A stretch of 64,000 bases of DNA from Ruminococcus champanellensis 18P13 = JCM 17042 (lineage in GTDB: Bacteria > Bacillota > Clostridia > Oscillospirales > Ruminococcaceae), in contig NC_021039.1 of the NCBI RefSeq assembly GCF_000210095.1, positions 1,347,861 through 1,411,860 of the forward strand, read 5' to 3'. How positions within the stretch are numbered: the stretch's first letter is position 1; each line of letters starts with the position of its first letter. The notes beneath the pieces are model-generated. The model was not told where the DNA came from. It did no database searches and worked only from the letters and a program-made list of their open reading frames with translations. The position numbers were made by a program, and so were the translations under genes. Positions 26,806 to 33,993 of this stretch are shown here, in pieces.

Positions 26806-27276
26806 ATGGACGAGAAGCGTCCAAAACGCAGAAAAGACAAAGACAATCCCTATACACTTTCCAAACGACAGGACAAGCATTATCTTTCCTTTCGGGACGG
26901 ACAAGGTGTGTTACGGGAATTGCTGATAAACAAAGAATTATTTGAACTTCTGGATTGCTTTGAACTGGACGATCTTTCATTTCTTAATGAAATGGATCGG
27001 CATTACGAGCATTCAGAACTTACCGAGGCTACTTTATATGACCGGGCGTTTGTTCTCCCGGAATCGGTTGAGGATGCGGTTCTTCGCAATATGCGGTATG
27101 AGGCGTTGCACAACGCTATAAACAAACTGCCCGAAACACAACGGCGCAGGCTCATACTGTATTATTTCAATGGACTTACATACTCCCAAATTGCAGAAAT
27201 GGAGGGATGCAAATATCAGACGGTGCAGGATTCGATTTATGCCGCTCTGAATAATTTGAAAAAAATTTTGAAATAG
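26806..27276 (+). CDS. ICE-encoded sigma-70-like regulator
   Basis: 156 aa. The C-terminal half contains a region-4 helix-turn-helix (NKLPETQRRRLILYYFNGLTYSQIAEMEGC, then YQTVQDSIYAALNNLKKIL in parts). Region 2 is not obvious. Short proteins of this kind are standard in Tn1549/CTn-like ICEs near the excision genes. GGAGG before the ATG lies at the base of a hairpin. Confidence 0.85.
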   Translation: MDEKRPKRRKDKDNPYTLSKRQDKHYLSFRDGQGVLRELLINKELFELLDCFELDDLSFLNEMDRHYEHSELTEATLYDRAFVLPESVEDAVLRNMRYEALHNAINKLPETQRRRLILYYFNGLTYSQIAEMEGCKYQTVQDSIYAALNNLKKILK

Positions 27277-27568
27277 TCCCTGTGTTTTAGGATTTAAGTG
27301 AGGAAACAGGTGGAGAGGTACGAAAACTCTCTGCCTGTTTTCCGTTTTGTGCGGTGAATGGGTTTGCTCTTTTACAACTGAATACCCATTCATCAAACAC
27401 ATTCCTATTGCTATTGTGATGAGCATAAGCCACATTAGCGGCTGCGCCACGATTTGCGGAAAACAGAAGCAACGAGATTACACCTATTTTGATTATACGG
27501 TCTTTGGCTTTCTGATTTCCGGCAAGGAGCGATAAACAGCCGGCTATAAGTATCGGGAGGCTCCCGGT

Positions 27569-27742
27569 ATGGCGATGATAAGCAATAGGGCTAATGATAC
27601 TCCTGTTCAGTCACAGTCCGAGCGAGCAGCATTTTTCGTGTGTGAGCCGTCGCAGGCAATGAGAGCAGCCGATAGAGAACCTACCGGGGGTGAGATTCCC
27701 GTGGAGCTGGTGAGCCGCCAGCCGTTTGATGACTTCCCATAA
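27569..27742 (+). CDS. Small protein of unknown function in the ICE
   Basis: 57 codons from ATG with GGGAGG 8 bases upstream to TAA; the protein begins MAMISNRANDTPVQSQSE and ends VELVSRQPFDDFP. It is acidic with a Pro/Asp-rich tail. The ribosome binding site sits in a small palindrome (CGGGAG/CTCCCG). It lies 173 bases before mazF. A role as antitoxin has been considered (see findings) but there is no motif to show it. The preceding stretch 27277-27568 has only short, unsupported frames. Confidence 0.4.
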   Translation: MAMISNRANDTPVQSQSERAAFFVCEPSQAMRAADREPTGGEIPVELVSRQPFDDFP

Positions 27743-27915
27743 CGATCCGGGGTGTCGAGGACAAATAGGATTATTTGAAAATAAACGGTCAAGCGGCGGA
27801 ACGGTTCTATAAAGCAGGGATTTATTTATACCTTTCCGACTTATTCCTGTTCTGCTGCTTGACCTCTTACATAGGCGGGATATACCCGTCTAAATTTATT
27901 TGGGAGGTCAAAATC

Positions 27916-28440
27916 ATGAACAAAACATATTTACGGGGCGATATTTTCTATGCTGATCTCGGCAAAGGTGTCGGCTCGGAACAAGAGGGCTATCGCCCGG
28001 TCGTTATCATTCAGAACAATGTCGGTAATCGTCACAGCCCTACGGTCATTGTGGCCGCCATATCAAGCCGTACAGCCACGAAAAGCAAATTACCCACTCA
28101 CTATTACATCGGGACGGAATGTGGCCTTGAACAGCCCTCTATCGTTCTTCTGGAACAACTGCGAACCATTGACAAACGCCGATTGAATAATTTTGTCGGC
28201 AGACTATCGGCTGGACAGATTACAGAAATGAATCACGCCCTTGCTATCAGCATTGATCTGATAGATAGTATTCCGAAAAAACTCATACTTTGCCTTTGCA
28301 ACACCTGTGCCGATAAATTCTGCGGTATGGGTGTTTTTGATTTACGCAAGGTTGAATCCCCGCAGGAGAAACACGGCGCTTGTGCCAACTGCAACCGCAG
28401 AGATGGCTTCAATTATGAGGTCATTCCAAAAGGCAGATAG
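27916..28440 (+). CDS. MazF/PemK-family toxin with C-terminal zinc-ribbon extension
   Basis: 174 aa. The N-terminal 115 residues are MazF/PemK: RGDIFYADLGKGVGSEQEG, RPVVIIQNNVGNRHSPTVIV, and LLEQLRTIDKRRL. Such proteins are usually mRNA-cleaving endoribonucleases. A C-terminal part of about 55 residues adds CLCNTCADKFCG and GACANCNRRDGF, a probable zinc ribbon not present in ordinary MazF. GGGAGG lies 8 bases before ATG 27916; a long N-terminal extension in frame lacks a ribosome binding site. No MazE-type gene is adjacent. Followed closely by xis and int. Confidence 0.87.
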   Translation: MNKTYLRGDIFYADLGKGVGSEQEGYRPVVIIQNNVGNRHSPTVIVAAISSRTATKSKLPTHYYIGTECGLEQPSIVLLEQLRTIDKRRLNNFVGRLSAGQITEMNHALAISIDLIDSIPKKLILCLCNTCADKFCGMGVFDLRKVESPQEKHGACANCNRRDGFNYEVIPKGR

Positions 28441-28449
28441 GAGGCGCTT

Positions 28450-28668
28450 ATGAAGTCACAGGACGCCTATAAACTCCTTTTTTGCGATTATCCTGATGTC
28501 GTTACAGTTGAGCAGATGTGTGAAATGCTCGGCGGCATAAGTACCAAGACAGCATATCGCCTTTTGAAAGCAGGCACGATTAAAAGTTTTGTTGTCGGCC
28601 GCCGTTATCGAATCCCAAAGCTCAACATTTTAGAGTATTTGGAATTGATAGAAAAATCTAATGCGTGA
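28450..28668 (+). CDS. Excisionase-type DNA-binding protein
   Basis: 72 aa. Winged helix-turn-helix of the excisionase/MerR-like kind (VEQMCEMLGGISTKTAYRLL, VGRRYRIPKLNILEYL). AGGAGG lies before the ATG. Placed 100 bases upstream of the integrase, it probably directs excision of the element. Confidence 0.9.
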   Translation: MKSQDAYKLLFCDYPDVVTVEQMCEMLGGISTKTAYRLLKAGTIKSFVVGRRYRIPKLNILEYLELIEKSNA

Positions 28669-28767
28669 AACCTCATTTGCACATTTGGCCTATGAGATTC
28701 GGATTGCTATAATGATAGTGTCAATGGCAGATGAATCTACGCTGCACCACTCAAAGGAGGTTTTATT

Positions 28768-29961
28768 ATGGTAGCAGGACATCTGCGAGAGAAAAACGGG
28801 TACTATCATATCGTGCTCAACTATGTGGATGAATACGGTAAACGGCACACGCCGTCAAAATCCACGGGGCTCCCTGTCAAGGGAAATAAGAAGCGTGCCG
28901 AAAAAATGCTTATAGAAGCCCGTTCAGCCAAAGAAGCAGAGTTGGAGGCAAGAGCGTTAGAACGCAGTACAGGCAAGGTTTCCACCGATTCCATTCTCTT
29001 TACAACATTTCTGCTCGACTGGTTGGAAATGATAAAAAAGAATGTGGAGGAAACGACCTACGGTGCGTATTCTATGGGAATCAAGAGCAAAATTATCCCA
29101 TACTTTGAGGAACACCACCCCGGTCTGCTCTTACGGGAGATAAAGCCAAAGCACATTCAGGACTATTACACCTATGAACTGACGGTGCGGGGCGTTTCCG
29201 CAAACACGGTCATACACCGCCACGCAAATATCCGAAAGGCGTTGCAGCACGCTTTCAAACTCGGTTTGATTGACACGAATCCGGCTGATCGCATTGAACG
29301 GCCGAAAAAAGAAAAGTTTGTCGGCAGCGCGTATGAGGAAGATGAGCTAAACCGTCTTTTTGAGGTGGTAAAGGGCGACCCCATAGAGCTTGGCGTGATT
29401 CTCGGCGCGTTTTACGGACTGCGCCGCAGCGAGGCCGTAGGCTTGAAATGGGATGCGATTGACTTCAAGAAGAAAACGATCACCATACGGCACACAGTAA
29501 CGCAGGCGACTATCGACGGCAAGAGCAAAATTATCCAAAAGGATCGTACAAAGACAAAGGCCAGCTATCGCAGCCTGCCACTTGTACCGCCATTTGAGGA
29601 ACTGTTGTACCGCCTGAAAGCGGAGCAGGAGCTAAACCGAAAGCTGTGCGGCAGGTCGTATTGTCGGCAATACACCGATTATATCTATGTCAACGAGATC
29701 GGAGAGCTTGTAAAACCCGGCTATATCACCCAGCATTTCCCGCTGGTGCTTGAAAAGAATGGTATGCGGAAAATTCGCTTTCACGATCTCCGGCATAGCT
29801 GCGCAAGTCTGTTGTATGCAAACGGTGTCAGCCTGAAAGAGATTCAAGAATGGTTAGGACACAGCGACATTTCGACCACATCAAACATTTATACGCACCT
29901 GAATTTCAGTTCAAAGGTTGCGTCTGCCAATGCGATTTTGGGTGTATATCCCTCCAAATAA
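28768..29961 (+). CDS. Tyrosine recombinase (ICE integrase)
   Basis: 397 aa. An N-terminal arm-binding domain (about 1-60), a SAM-like core-binding domain (about 70-165) and a C-terminal catalytic domain with the expected residues: Arg in YGLRRSEAVGLKW, HxxR in RFHDLRHSCASLL, His in WLGHSDISTT and Tyr in NIYTHL. AAAGGAGG precedes the ATG. The 3' end is followed at once by tandem 11-bp repeats and the tRNA-Leu gene, the likely attachment region. The gene looks intact. Confidence 0.95.
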   Translation: MVAGHLREKNGYYHIVLNYVDEYGKRHTPSKSTGLPVKGNKKRAEKMLIEARSAKEAELEARALERSTGKVSTDSILFTTFLLDWLEMIKKNVEETTYGAYSMGIKSKIIPYFEEHHPGLLLREIKPKHIQDYYTYELTVRGVSANTVIHRHANIRKALQHAFKLGLIDTNPADRIERPKKEKFVGSAYEEDELNRLFEVVKGDPIELGVILGAFYGLRRSEAVGLKWDAIDFKKKTITIRHTVTQATIDGKSKIIQKDRTKTKASYRSLPLVPPFEELLYRLKAEQELNRKLCGRSYCRQYTDYIYVNEIGELVKPGYITQHFPLVLEKNGMRKIRFHDLRHSCASLLYANGVSLKEIQEWLGHSDISTTSNIYTHLNFSSKVASANAILGVYPSK

Positions 29962-29966
29962 CGCTC

Positions 29967-29988
29967 ATGTCCCTCCAATGTCCCTCCT
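29967..29988 (+). repeat. Tandem 11-bp arm-like repeats next to the integrase
   Basis: ATGTCCCTCCA followed directly by ATGTCCCTCCT. Two inverted copies lie beyond the tRNA-Leu at 30238-30261, the spacing expected of integrase arm-binding sites. Confidence 0.6.
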
Positions 29989-30057
29989 AAAAATGAGCCA
30001 TAAAACAGTGCATTTGCTGTTGCTGGAGGGGCGTTACATAACGGAGCAGAGCATAAA

Positions 30058-30092
30058 GAAAAGCCCGCAAACCCTGATAAATCAAGGGTTTA
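30058..30092 (-). terminator. Terminator of tRNA-Leu
   Basis: Inverted repeat AAACCCTGAT/ATCAAGGGTTT just past the tRNA on the reverse strand, followed by a T-rich stretch (GGGCTTTTC). A related sequence lies after the truncated tRNA-Leu copy near 30290-30317. Confidence 0.65.
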
Positions 30093-30107
30093 CGAGCTGT
30101 TAAGGTC

Positions 30108-30194
30108 TGGTGCCGGTGGTGGGACTCGAACCCACACACCCTTGCGGATAACAGATTTTGAGTCTGTCTCGTCTGCCAATTCCGACACACCGGC
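30108..30194 (-). tRNA. tRNA-Leu (anticodon CAA)
   Basis: Reverse strand, 87 bases with encoded CCA. Acceptor GCCGGTG/CACCGGC, anticodon stem ACAGA/TCTGT with loop CTCAAAA, long variable arm, T loop TTCGAGT. It lies at the right edge of the ICE, between two pairs of arm-like repeats. Confidence 0.95.
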
Positions 30195-30237
30195 ATTTAT
30201 ATTTTTAAGTCGTCTCCCGATGTCCTGTCCGAGAAAT

Positions 30238-30261
30238 CGGAGGGACATCGTGGAGGGACAT
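30238..30261 (-). repeat. Inverted pair of 11-bp arm-like repeats
   Basis: On the reverse strand ATGTCCCTCCA (30261-30251) and ATGTCCCTCCG (30248-30238), mirroring the pair at 29967-29988 across the tRNA-Leu gene. Confidence 0.6.
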
Positions 30262-30340
30262 TAAAAGCAAGTTACATATTCAGTTTTCAAAAAGCCTTGT
30301 AAAATCAAGGGTTTACGGAACGGTAGTATGAAACGGCGAA

Positions 30341-30384
30341 GTAGATTTTGAGTCCACTACGTCTACCAATTCCATCACACCGGC
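30341..30384 (-). pseudogene. Truncated second tRNA-Leu (5' half)
   Basis: Reverse strand: GCCGGTGTGATGGAATTGG and a complete anticodon arm with CAA, then the sequence departs from tRNA. It is close to but not identical with the intact tRNA-Leu downstream, and a consensus promoter stands directly before it. Confidence 0.75.
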
Positions 30385-30408
30385 ATGGTATGAAATCAGA
30401 ACATAATT

Positions 30409-30437
30409 ATTATACCATTTTTAATTGCCGTTGTCAA
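30409..30437 (-). promoter_or_regulatory. Consensus promoter reading into the tRNA-Leu pair
   Basis: Reverse strand TTGACA, 17 bases, TATAAT: perfect consensus, as for a stable-RNA gene. Confidence 0.85.
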
Positions 30438-30447
30438 TAGGTCGTGC

Positions 30448-30476
30448 AGAAAAAAGCTGCACCAATTGGTGCAGCT
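30448..30476 (-). terminator. Terminator of the CxxC protein gene
   Basis: Reverse strand stem AGCTGCACC/GGTGCAGCT with AATT loop and TTTTTT tail. The 180-bp foldback element lies between this terminator and the gene's stop codon. Confidence 0.75.
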
Positions 30477-30486
30477 GCATAGTTCC

Positions 30487-30666
30487 TTAAGGCAACACCG
30501 CACAAAGCCCGCCTGTCGGCTATGCGCAGCATCTGCTGACGAATTTTCCGTCATATCACACAGAAACTCCTTGCAATACGCCAGTATTCCTGCGTCGTTT
30601 CTATGCAATCTGACGAAAAATCTGTTGGCACATCTACCACACATTCTTTGTGCGGTGTTGCCTTAA
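30487..30666. mobile_element. 180-bp MITE-like foldback element
   Basis: Perfect 21-bp terminal inverted repeats: TTAAGGCAACACCGCACAAAG at 30487-30507 and its complement at 30646-30666. The interior also folds (for example TGACGAATTTTCCGTCA near 30538) and has no gene. The right end supplies the TAA stop of the adjacent reverse-strand gene. Related partial copies: 2740-2773, 8204-8236, 31242-31288, 47849-47872, 61922-61967. Confidence 0.75.
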
Positions 30667-31205
30667 GACTTTTTGGGTTGGTTCATAGCCTGGAATGCGG
30701 CCTCCATTGCCTTTTCTGCTTCCAGTGCAGCAGCGTCTGCCGCAGCATCCGTCGGGGCTGCTTCCTGCTTAGGTGTGTCTGATGCAGGTGCTTCTTCCGG
30801 GACGGGTGCACCATTCTGCACGGACTTTTCCTCCGGTGTTGGTGCAGGTGCTACAGGCTGTGGCGTGGACGTTACAGGTGCTGGAGCAGCATCTGCTGCC
30901 TGAAGGGGCGGAGGTGCCTGTCTGGCATCAGGCTGCTTTTGGGGCTCTTCCTGCTCGTCATCATCGTTGAATTCATCATCCTCATCCAGGAAGCCAACCC
31001 GGTTCAACTGCTTGACGGGAATCCGCTTCAGAGGAGAATAAACGAATTTAGCACAGGAGAAATCAGCGTCTACTAACCCTCGCTTGTCACACAGAACCTT
31101 GTTGCCATCCTTGGCACGCTTGCCAAAATCGCAGTATTCACAGTGGGGTGGAATGTCTTTGTCGAAATATTTGCCGCCTCTTTGAAAAATATCAAACAGA
31201 CCCAT
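30663..31205 (-). CDS. Conserved cysteine-motif protein with Pro/Ala/Glu-rich tail
   Basis: 180 aa. N-terminal 60 residues hold a possible metal site (HCEYCDFGKRAKDGNKVLCD, then FSCAKFVYSPLKRIP). The remainder is low-complexity, rich in Pro, Ala and Glu, and probably disordered. AGGTGA lies before ATG 31205; a longer in-frame start has no ribosome binding site. The stop codon TAA coincides with the end of the 180-bp foldback element. Function unknown. Confidence 0.75.
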   Translation of the reverse strand: MGLFDIFQRGGKYFDKDIPPHCEYCDFGKRAKDGNKVLCDKRGLVDADFSCAKFVYSPLKRIPVKQLNRVGFLDEDDEFNDDDEQEEPQKQPDARQAPPPLQAADAAPAPVTSTPQPVAPAPTPEEKSVQNGAPVPEEAPASDTPKQEAAPTDAAADAAALEAEKAMEAAFQAMNQPKKS

Positions 31206-31241
31206 TTTAATCACCTCATACAAAAACTGATTCGTTCGTTT

Positions 31242-31288
31242 AGGCGACACCGCACAAAGCCTTGGATGCGCCTTGTGCGGTGTTGTCT
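31242..31288. repeat. Short palindromic copy of the foldback family
   Basis: AGGCGACACCGCACAAAG ... CTTGTGCGGTGTTGTCT, the ends of the 180-bp element with almost all of the interior missing. It stands between the ylbJ-like gene and the downstream reverse-strand gene, where it could also end transcription. Confidence 0.65.
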
Positions 31289-31292
31289 GAAT

Positions 31293-32360
31293 CTACATTT
31301 TATTATAGCATGCTTTCGCGGAATTGTCCAGCTTTTTTTGCGAAAGAATCATAAACGTCATCAGAACCAGCAGAATCGGCAGCAAAGGTGTGGCGCTTTG
31401 TGTCATGCGCATGGTTCCGGCAAAGGCGGAAACTGCCACATTCCGCATCCAGAAGGGCGCTGCCAATTTGCACAGTCCGGCAGAAAGCAACGCTGCCAGC
31501 AGACGCATGGCAAGAAATTCTGCTTTGTGCATCCAGTTTCCTCCGGATGCCAGCAGCTGCATGAACACGCAGATCCCTCCAAAGCTCAGCAGACCGCATA
31601 CTACCGGCAGCAGGCTCAGCTGCATGACAGGCATCCGGGTGATACAGGAGATCTCCAGGAGGCTCAGGATCCCGGCTTTTACGTCAGTGGACAGCACATC
31701 CGGCAGCAGACCGGGCAGGGGAGCCAGCAGCAGCCGGAACAGCAGGATCATGCCGCACATGCTGCACAGACCGGATGCAGCAGCACGGGTGGCACTGACG
31801 ACAGCCAGACTGAACGGCAGCACCGGCATTGTCGGGACAGCCGCTGCGTCCGGTTTTTCCGGGCGAAACAGGATTGCCAGGATCAGGTTTGCCAGCATGC
31901 CGCTCAGAAACAGCAGACTGCCTGCCGGCGTGTTGGGATACAGAGCCGTTCCCACCAGGGATAGCACAAAGGCAGGGCCGCTGCCAAAGCAGACCCCGGC
32001 AAGCCGGGCGGCACGGCGAGGCGGAATTTCTCCCTGCCCCACCAGATCCGTCAGCATCTGCACTCCCACCGGATACCCCGCCAGCTGACTGCACAAAAAC
32101 ACGGCAAATTCCCCTTCGGTCATGTGCAGCACATGCCGCGCAATGGGACGAAACAGCCGTCCCAGCTTCCGGTGCAGCCCCATCCGCAGCAGCACGCCTG
32201 TGAGGATCAGAAACCCGTACAGGGAGGGTACGATCTGGAACATACAGACCTGCATGCCCGTCCGGATGGCTTCTGCCGCCGCTGCTCCATGCCGCAGCAG
32301 TGCCCAGCCGGCAATGCACAGTCCCGTCAGCAAGCAAAGATTGTGTGTGGATTGTCGCAT
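31293..32360 (-). CDS. YlbJ-like sporulation integral membrane protein
   Basis: 355 aa, about eight to ten transmembrane helices, with motifs of the nucleoside-recognition (Gate) domain family: FQIVPSLYGFLILTGVLLRMG, LAGYPVGVQMLTDLVGQGEI and FGSGPAFVLSLVGTALYPN. In Bacillus, YlbJ is a mother-cell membrane protein needed for spore cortex formation. AAAGGAGG precedes the ATG. Divergent from the yqfC-yqfD sporulation pair, which supports the assignment. Confidence 0.85.
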   Translation of the reverse strand: MRQSTHNLCLLTGLCIAGWALLRHGAAAAEAIRTGMQVCMFQIVPSLYGFLILTGVLLRMGLHRKLGRLFRPIARHVLHMTEGEFAVFLCSQLAGYPVGVQMLTDLVGQGEIPPRRAARLAGVCFGSGPAFVLSLVGTALYPNTPAGSLLFLSGMLANLILAILFRPEKPDAAAVPTMPVLPFSLAVVSATRAAASGLCSMCGMILLFRLLLAPLPGLLPDVLSTDVKAGILSLLEISCITRMPVMQLSLLPVVCGLLSFGGICVFMQLLASGGNWMHKAEFLAMRLLAALLSAGLCKLAAPFWMRNVAVSAFAGTMRMTQSATPLLPILLVLMTFMILSQKKLDNSAKACYNKM

Positions 32361-32458
32361 AAGCCCCTCCTTTCCGGGGATTTTCCCACTGGTACAGCCT
32401 ATGGCTGGCAGGGCATTTTTATGTCCCCGGGGACATATACTTGCCTGAGGTGATGAGC

Positions 32459-32716
32459 ATGGGCAAACGAGGGTTGGAACGAGCCATGGACTTTTGCAGC
32501 CTGAGCACCACGCTGCACATTGTGGAGAACCGGGATGTACTGGTGGAAAACTGCCGCCGGATCCTGGAGTTGAATGATGTGCTGGTGCGGCTTCGGACGG
32601 GAAGACTGTCCATACAGATCTGGGGGCAGGGACTGACGGTTACGGATCTGAATGCCGGAGGCGTCCGGGTCAGCGGGGAGATCCGGAACGTGGAGCTGAC
32701 TCCGGTGGGTGCCTGA
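32459..32716 (+). CDS. yqfC: Sporulation protein YqfC
   Basis: 85 aa. YabP/YqfC family: LHIVENRDVLVENCRRILEL and LSIQIWGQGLTVTDLN, with a C-terminal GEIRNVEL. Small beta-rich proteins made in the mother cell during sporulation. ATG 32459 is chosen since GAGGTG lies 8 bases before. One base separates its stop from the yqfD start. First gene of a chain running to mutS2. Confidence 0.88.
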   Translation: MGKRGLERAMDFCSLSTTLHIVENRDVLVENCRRILELNDVLVRLRTGRLSIQIWGQGLTVTDLNAGGVRVSGEIRNVELTPVGA

Positions 32717-32717
32717 A

Positions 32718-33869
32718 ATGCTGGGGGCAAGGGTATCCATCCGGGTGGAGGGGGCGAACCTGTCCGGATTCATGCAGGGGCTCCGGGAGAATGGGGTGAT
32801 CTGTGCAGATCAGCGCTGCCGGGAGGGGGCGTTTTCTGCGGCCCTGCCTGCGGGACATCTGAAAAAAGCCCGACTCCTGGCGCAGGAACACAAGGTGCAG
32901 CTGACGGTGACGGAACGGCGGGGGCTGCGGTTTTCCTTTTACCGGATCAAGTTCCGGTATGGGGCAGTGCTTGGAGTTCTGGGGATCCTGCTGGTGTTTT
33001 TCTGGGTGTCCAATCTCATCGTAAAGGTGGAAGTGACGGGAAATGCAGCCGTGCCGGAGGCACAGATTCGTCGGGTGCTGGAGGAGATCGGCATCGACCA
33101 GGGGGCATGGATCCCGGGCATCGATTTCCGCATGTGCGAAACAAAGCTGCGGCTTGCCATTCCGGAGCTTCGCTGGGCAGGCATCCGGCACACCGGGGGG
33201 AGAGTTGTGGTGGATGTGGCGGAAGCCACCCCCCAGCCCGGCATGCTGCATGACCGGGTGCCCTGCAATTATGTTGCCACCCGGGATGCCTGCATTCAGT
33301 CCATTATGCCTGCCTGCGGCATGGTGCTGCGGCAGGTGGGGGATGGGGTGAAGGCTGGGGATGTGCTCATCAGCGGCGTACTGGAGGAGGAAACGGGGGC
33401 AGTCAGCTACTTCCACGCCTCCGGCTCTGTGACCGGGGTGTATCAGGAAACCATGACCTTTGCCCAGCCCCTGGCGGAGGAACTGCGGATCCCGGAGGAG
33501 CCGGTGCGCCGCCGGGTGCTGTCCCTGTTCGGTCAGCGGATCCCGCTGTACTTCGGGGAGGTGCAGCTGCCCATGTATGAGTATGCCGAAAGTGAGACCC
33601 GGTTTTCCATGCTGGGGCGGGAGATTCCCATGGGGATCCTGCATTGCACCTACATCCCCTATGGCTACCGGATCTGCGCATACGAACGGCAGGAGGCGGA
33701 GGCGCTGCTGCGGGAGAAATGCACCCAGTATGAGCAGAATTTTCACGGCTCCGATGAGATCCAGGACAAAACCCTGGAATTCCGGCAGGAGGATTCGGTG
33801 ATTTATTGTGATGTTCGCTATGTAATATGCGGAGAAATCGGAACAATCCGTGAAATTTTCATAAAATAA
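32718..33869 (+). CDS. yqfD: Sporulation protein YqfD
   Basis: 383 aa. An N-terminal domain (about 1-85), one transmembrane helix (YGAVLGVLGILLVFFWVSNL) and an extracytoplasmic domain with IGIDQGAWIPGIDFRMCETKL and VPCNYVATRDACIQSIMPACG (the conserved 'ATRDG' region is here ATRDA). YqfD is a mother-cell sporulation protein that sits between yqfC and phoH in Firmicutes, as it does here. ATG 32718 is preferred over a GTG three codons earlier. Confidence 0.9.
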   Translation: MLGARVSIRVEGANLSGFMQGLRENGVICADQRCREGAFSAALPAGHLKKARLLAQEHKVQLTVTERRGLRFSFYRIKFRYGAVLGVLGILLVFFWVSNLIVKVEVTGNAAVPEAQIRRVLEEIGIDQGAWIPGIDFRMCETKLRLAIPELRWAGIRHTGGRVVVDVAEATPQPGMLHDRVPCNYVATRDACIQSIMPACGMVLRQVGDGVKAGDVLISGVLEEETGAVSYFHASGSVTGVYQETMTFAQPLAEELRIPEEPVRRRVLSLFGQRIPLYFGEVQLPMYEYAESETRFSMLGREIPMGILHCTYIPYGYRICAYERQEAEALLREKCTQYEQNFHGSDEIQDKTLEFRQEDSVIYCDVRYVICGEIGTIREIFIK

Positions 33870-33993
33870 TTGAATGCTCCTTTAAAATTTCTGAAAAATA
33901 TGATATACTGAATTAAGATGCGTGAACTGCGTCCACAGACTGCTGTTGGATGCGGAAAGGAGAGAGAGACGCTTCGGGCGTTGGAAAAAGTAT

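Noticed and set aside
27277-27535. 62-codon frame between the ICE sigma gene and the 57-codon frame
   Set aside because: TTG start without ribosome binding site; its tail (HISGCATICGKQ...) may be a conserved small peptide but I cannot support it.
30396-30666. Short frames within the 180-bp foldback element
   Set aside because: They cover a palindromic repeat and terminator; no start signals.
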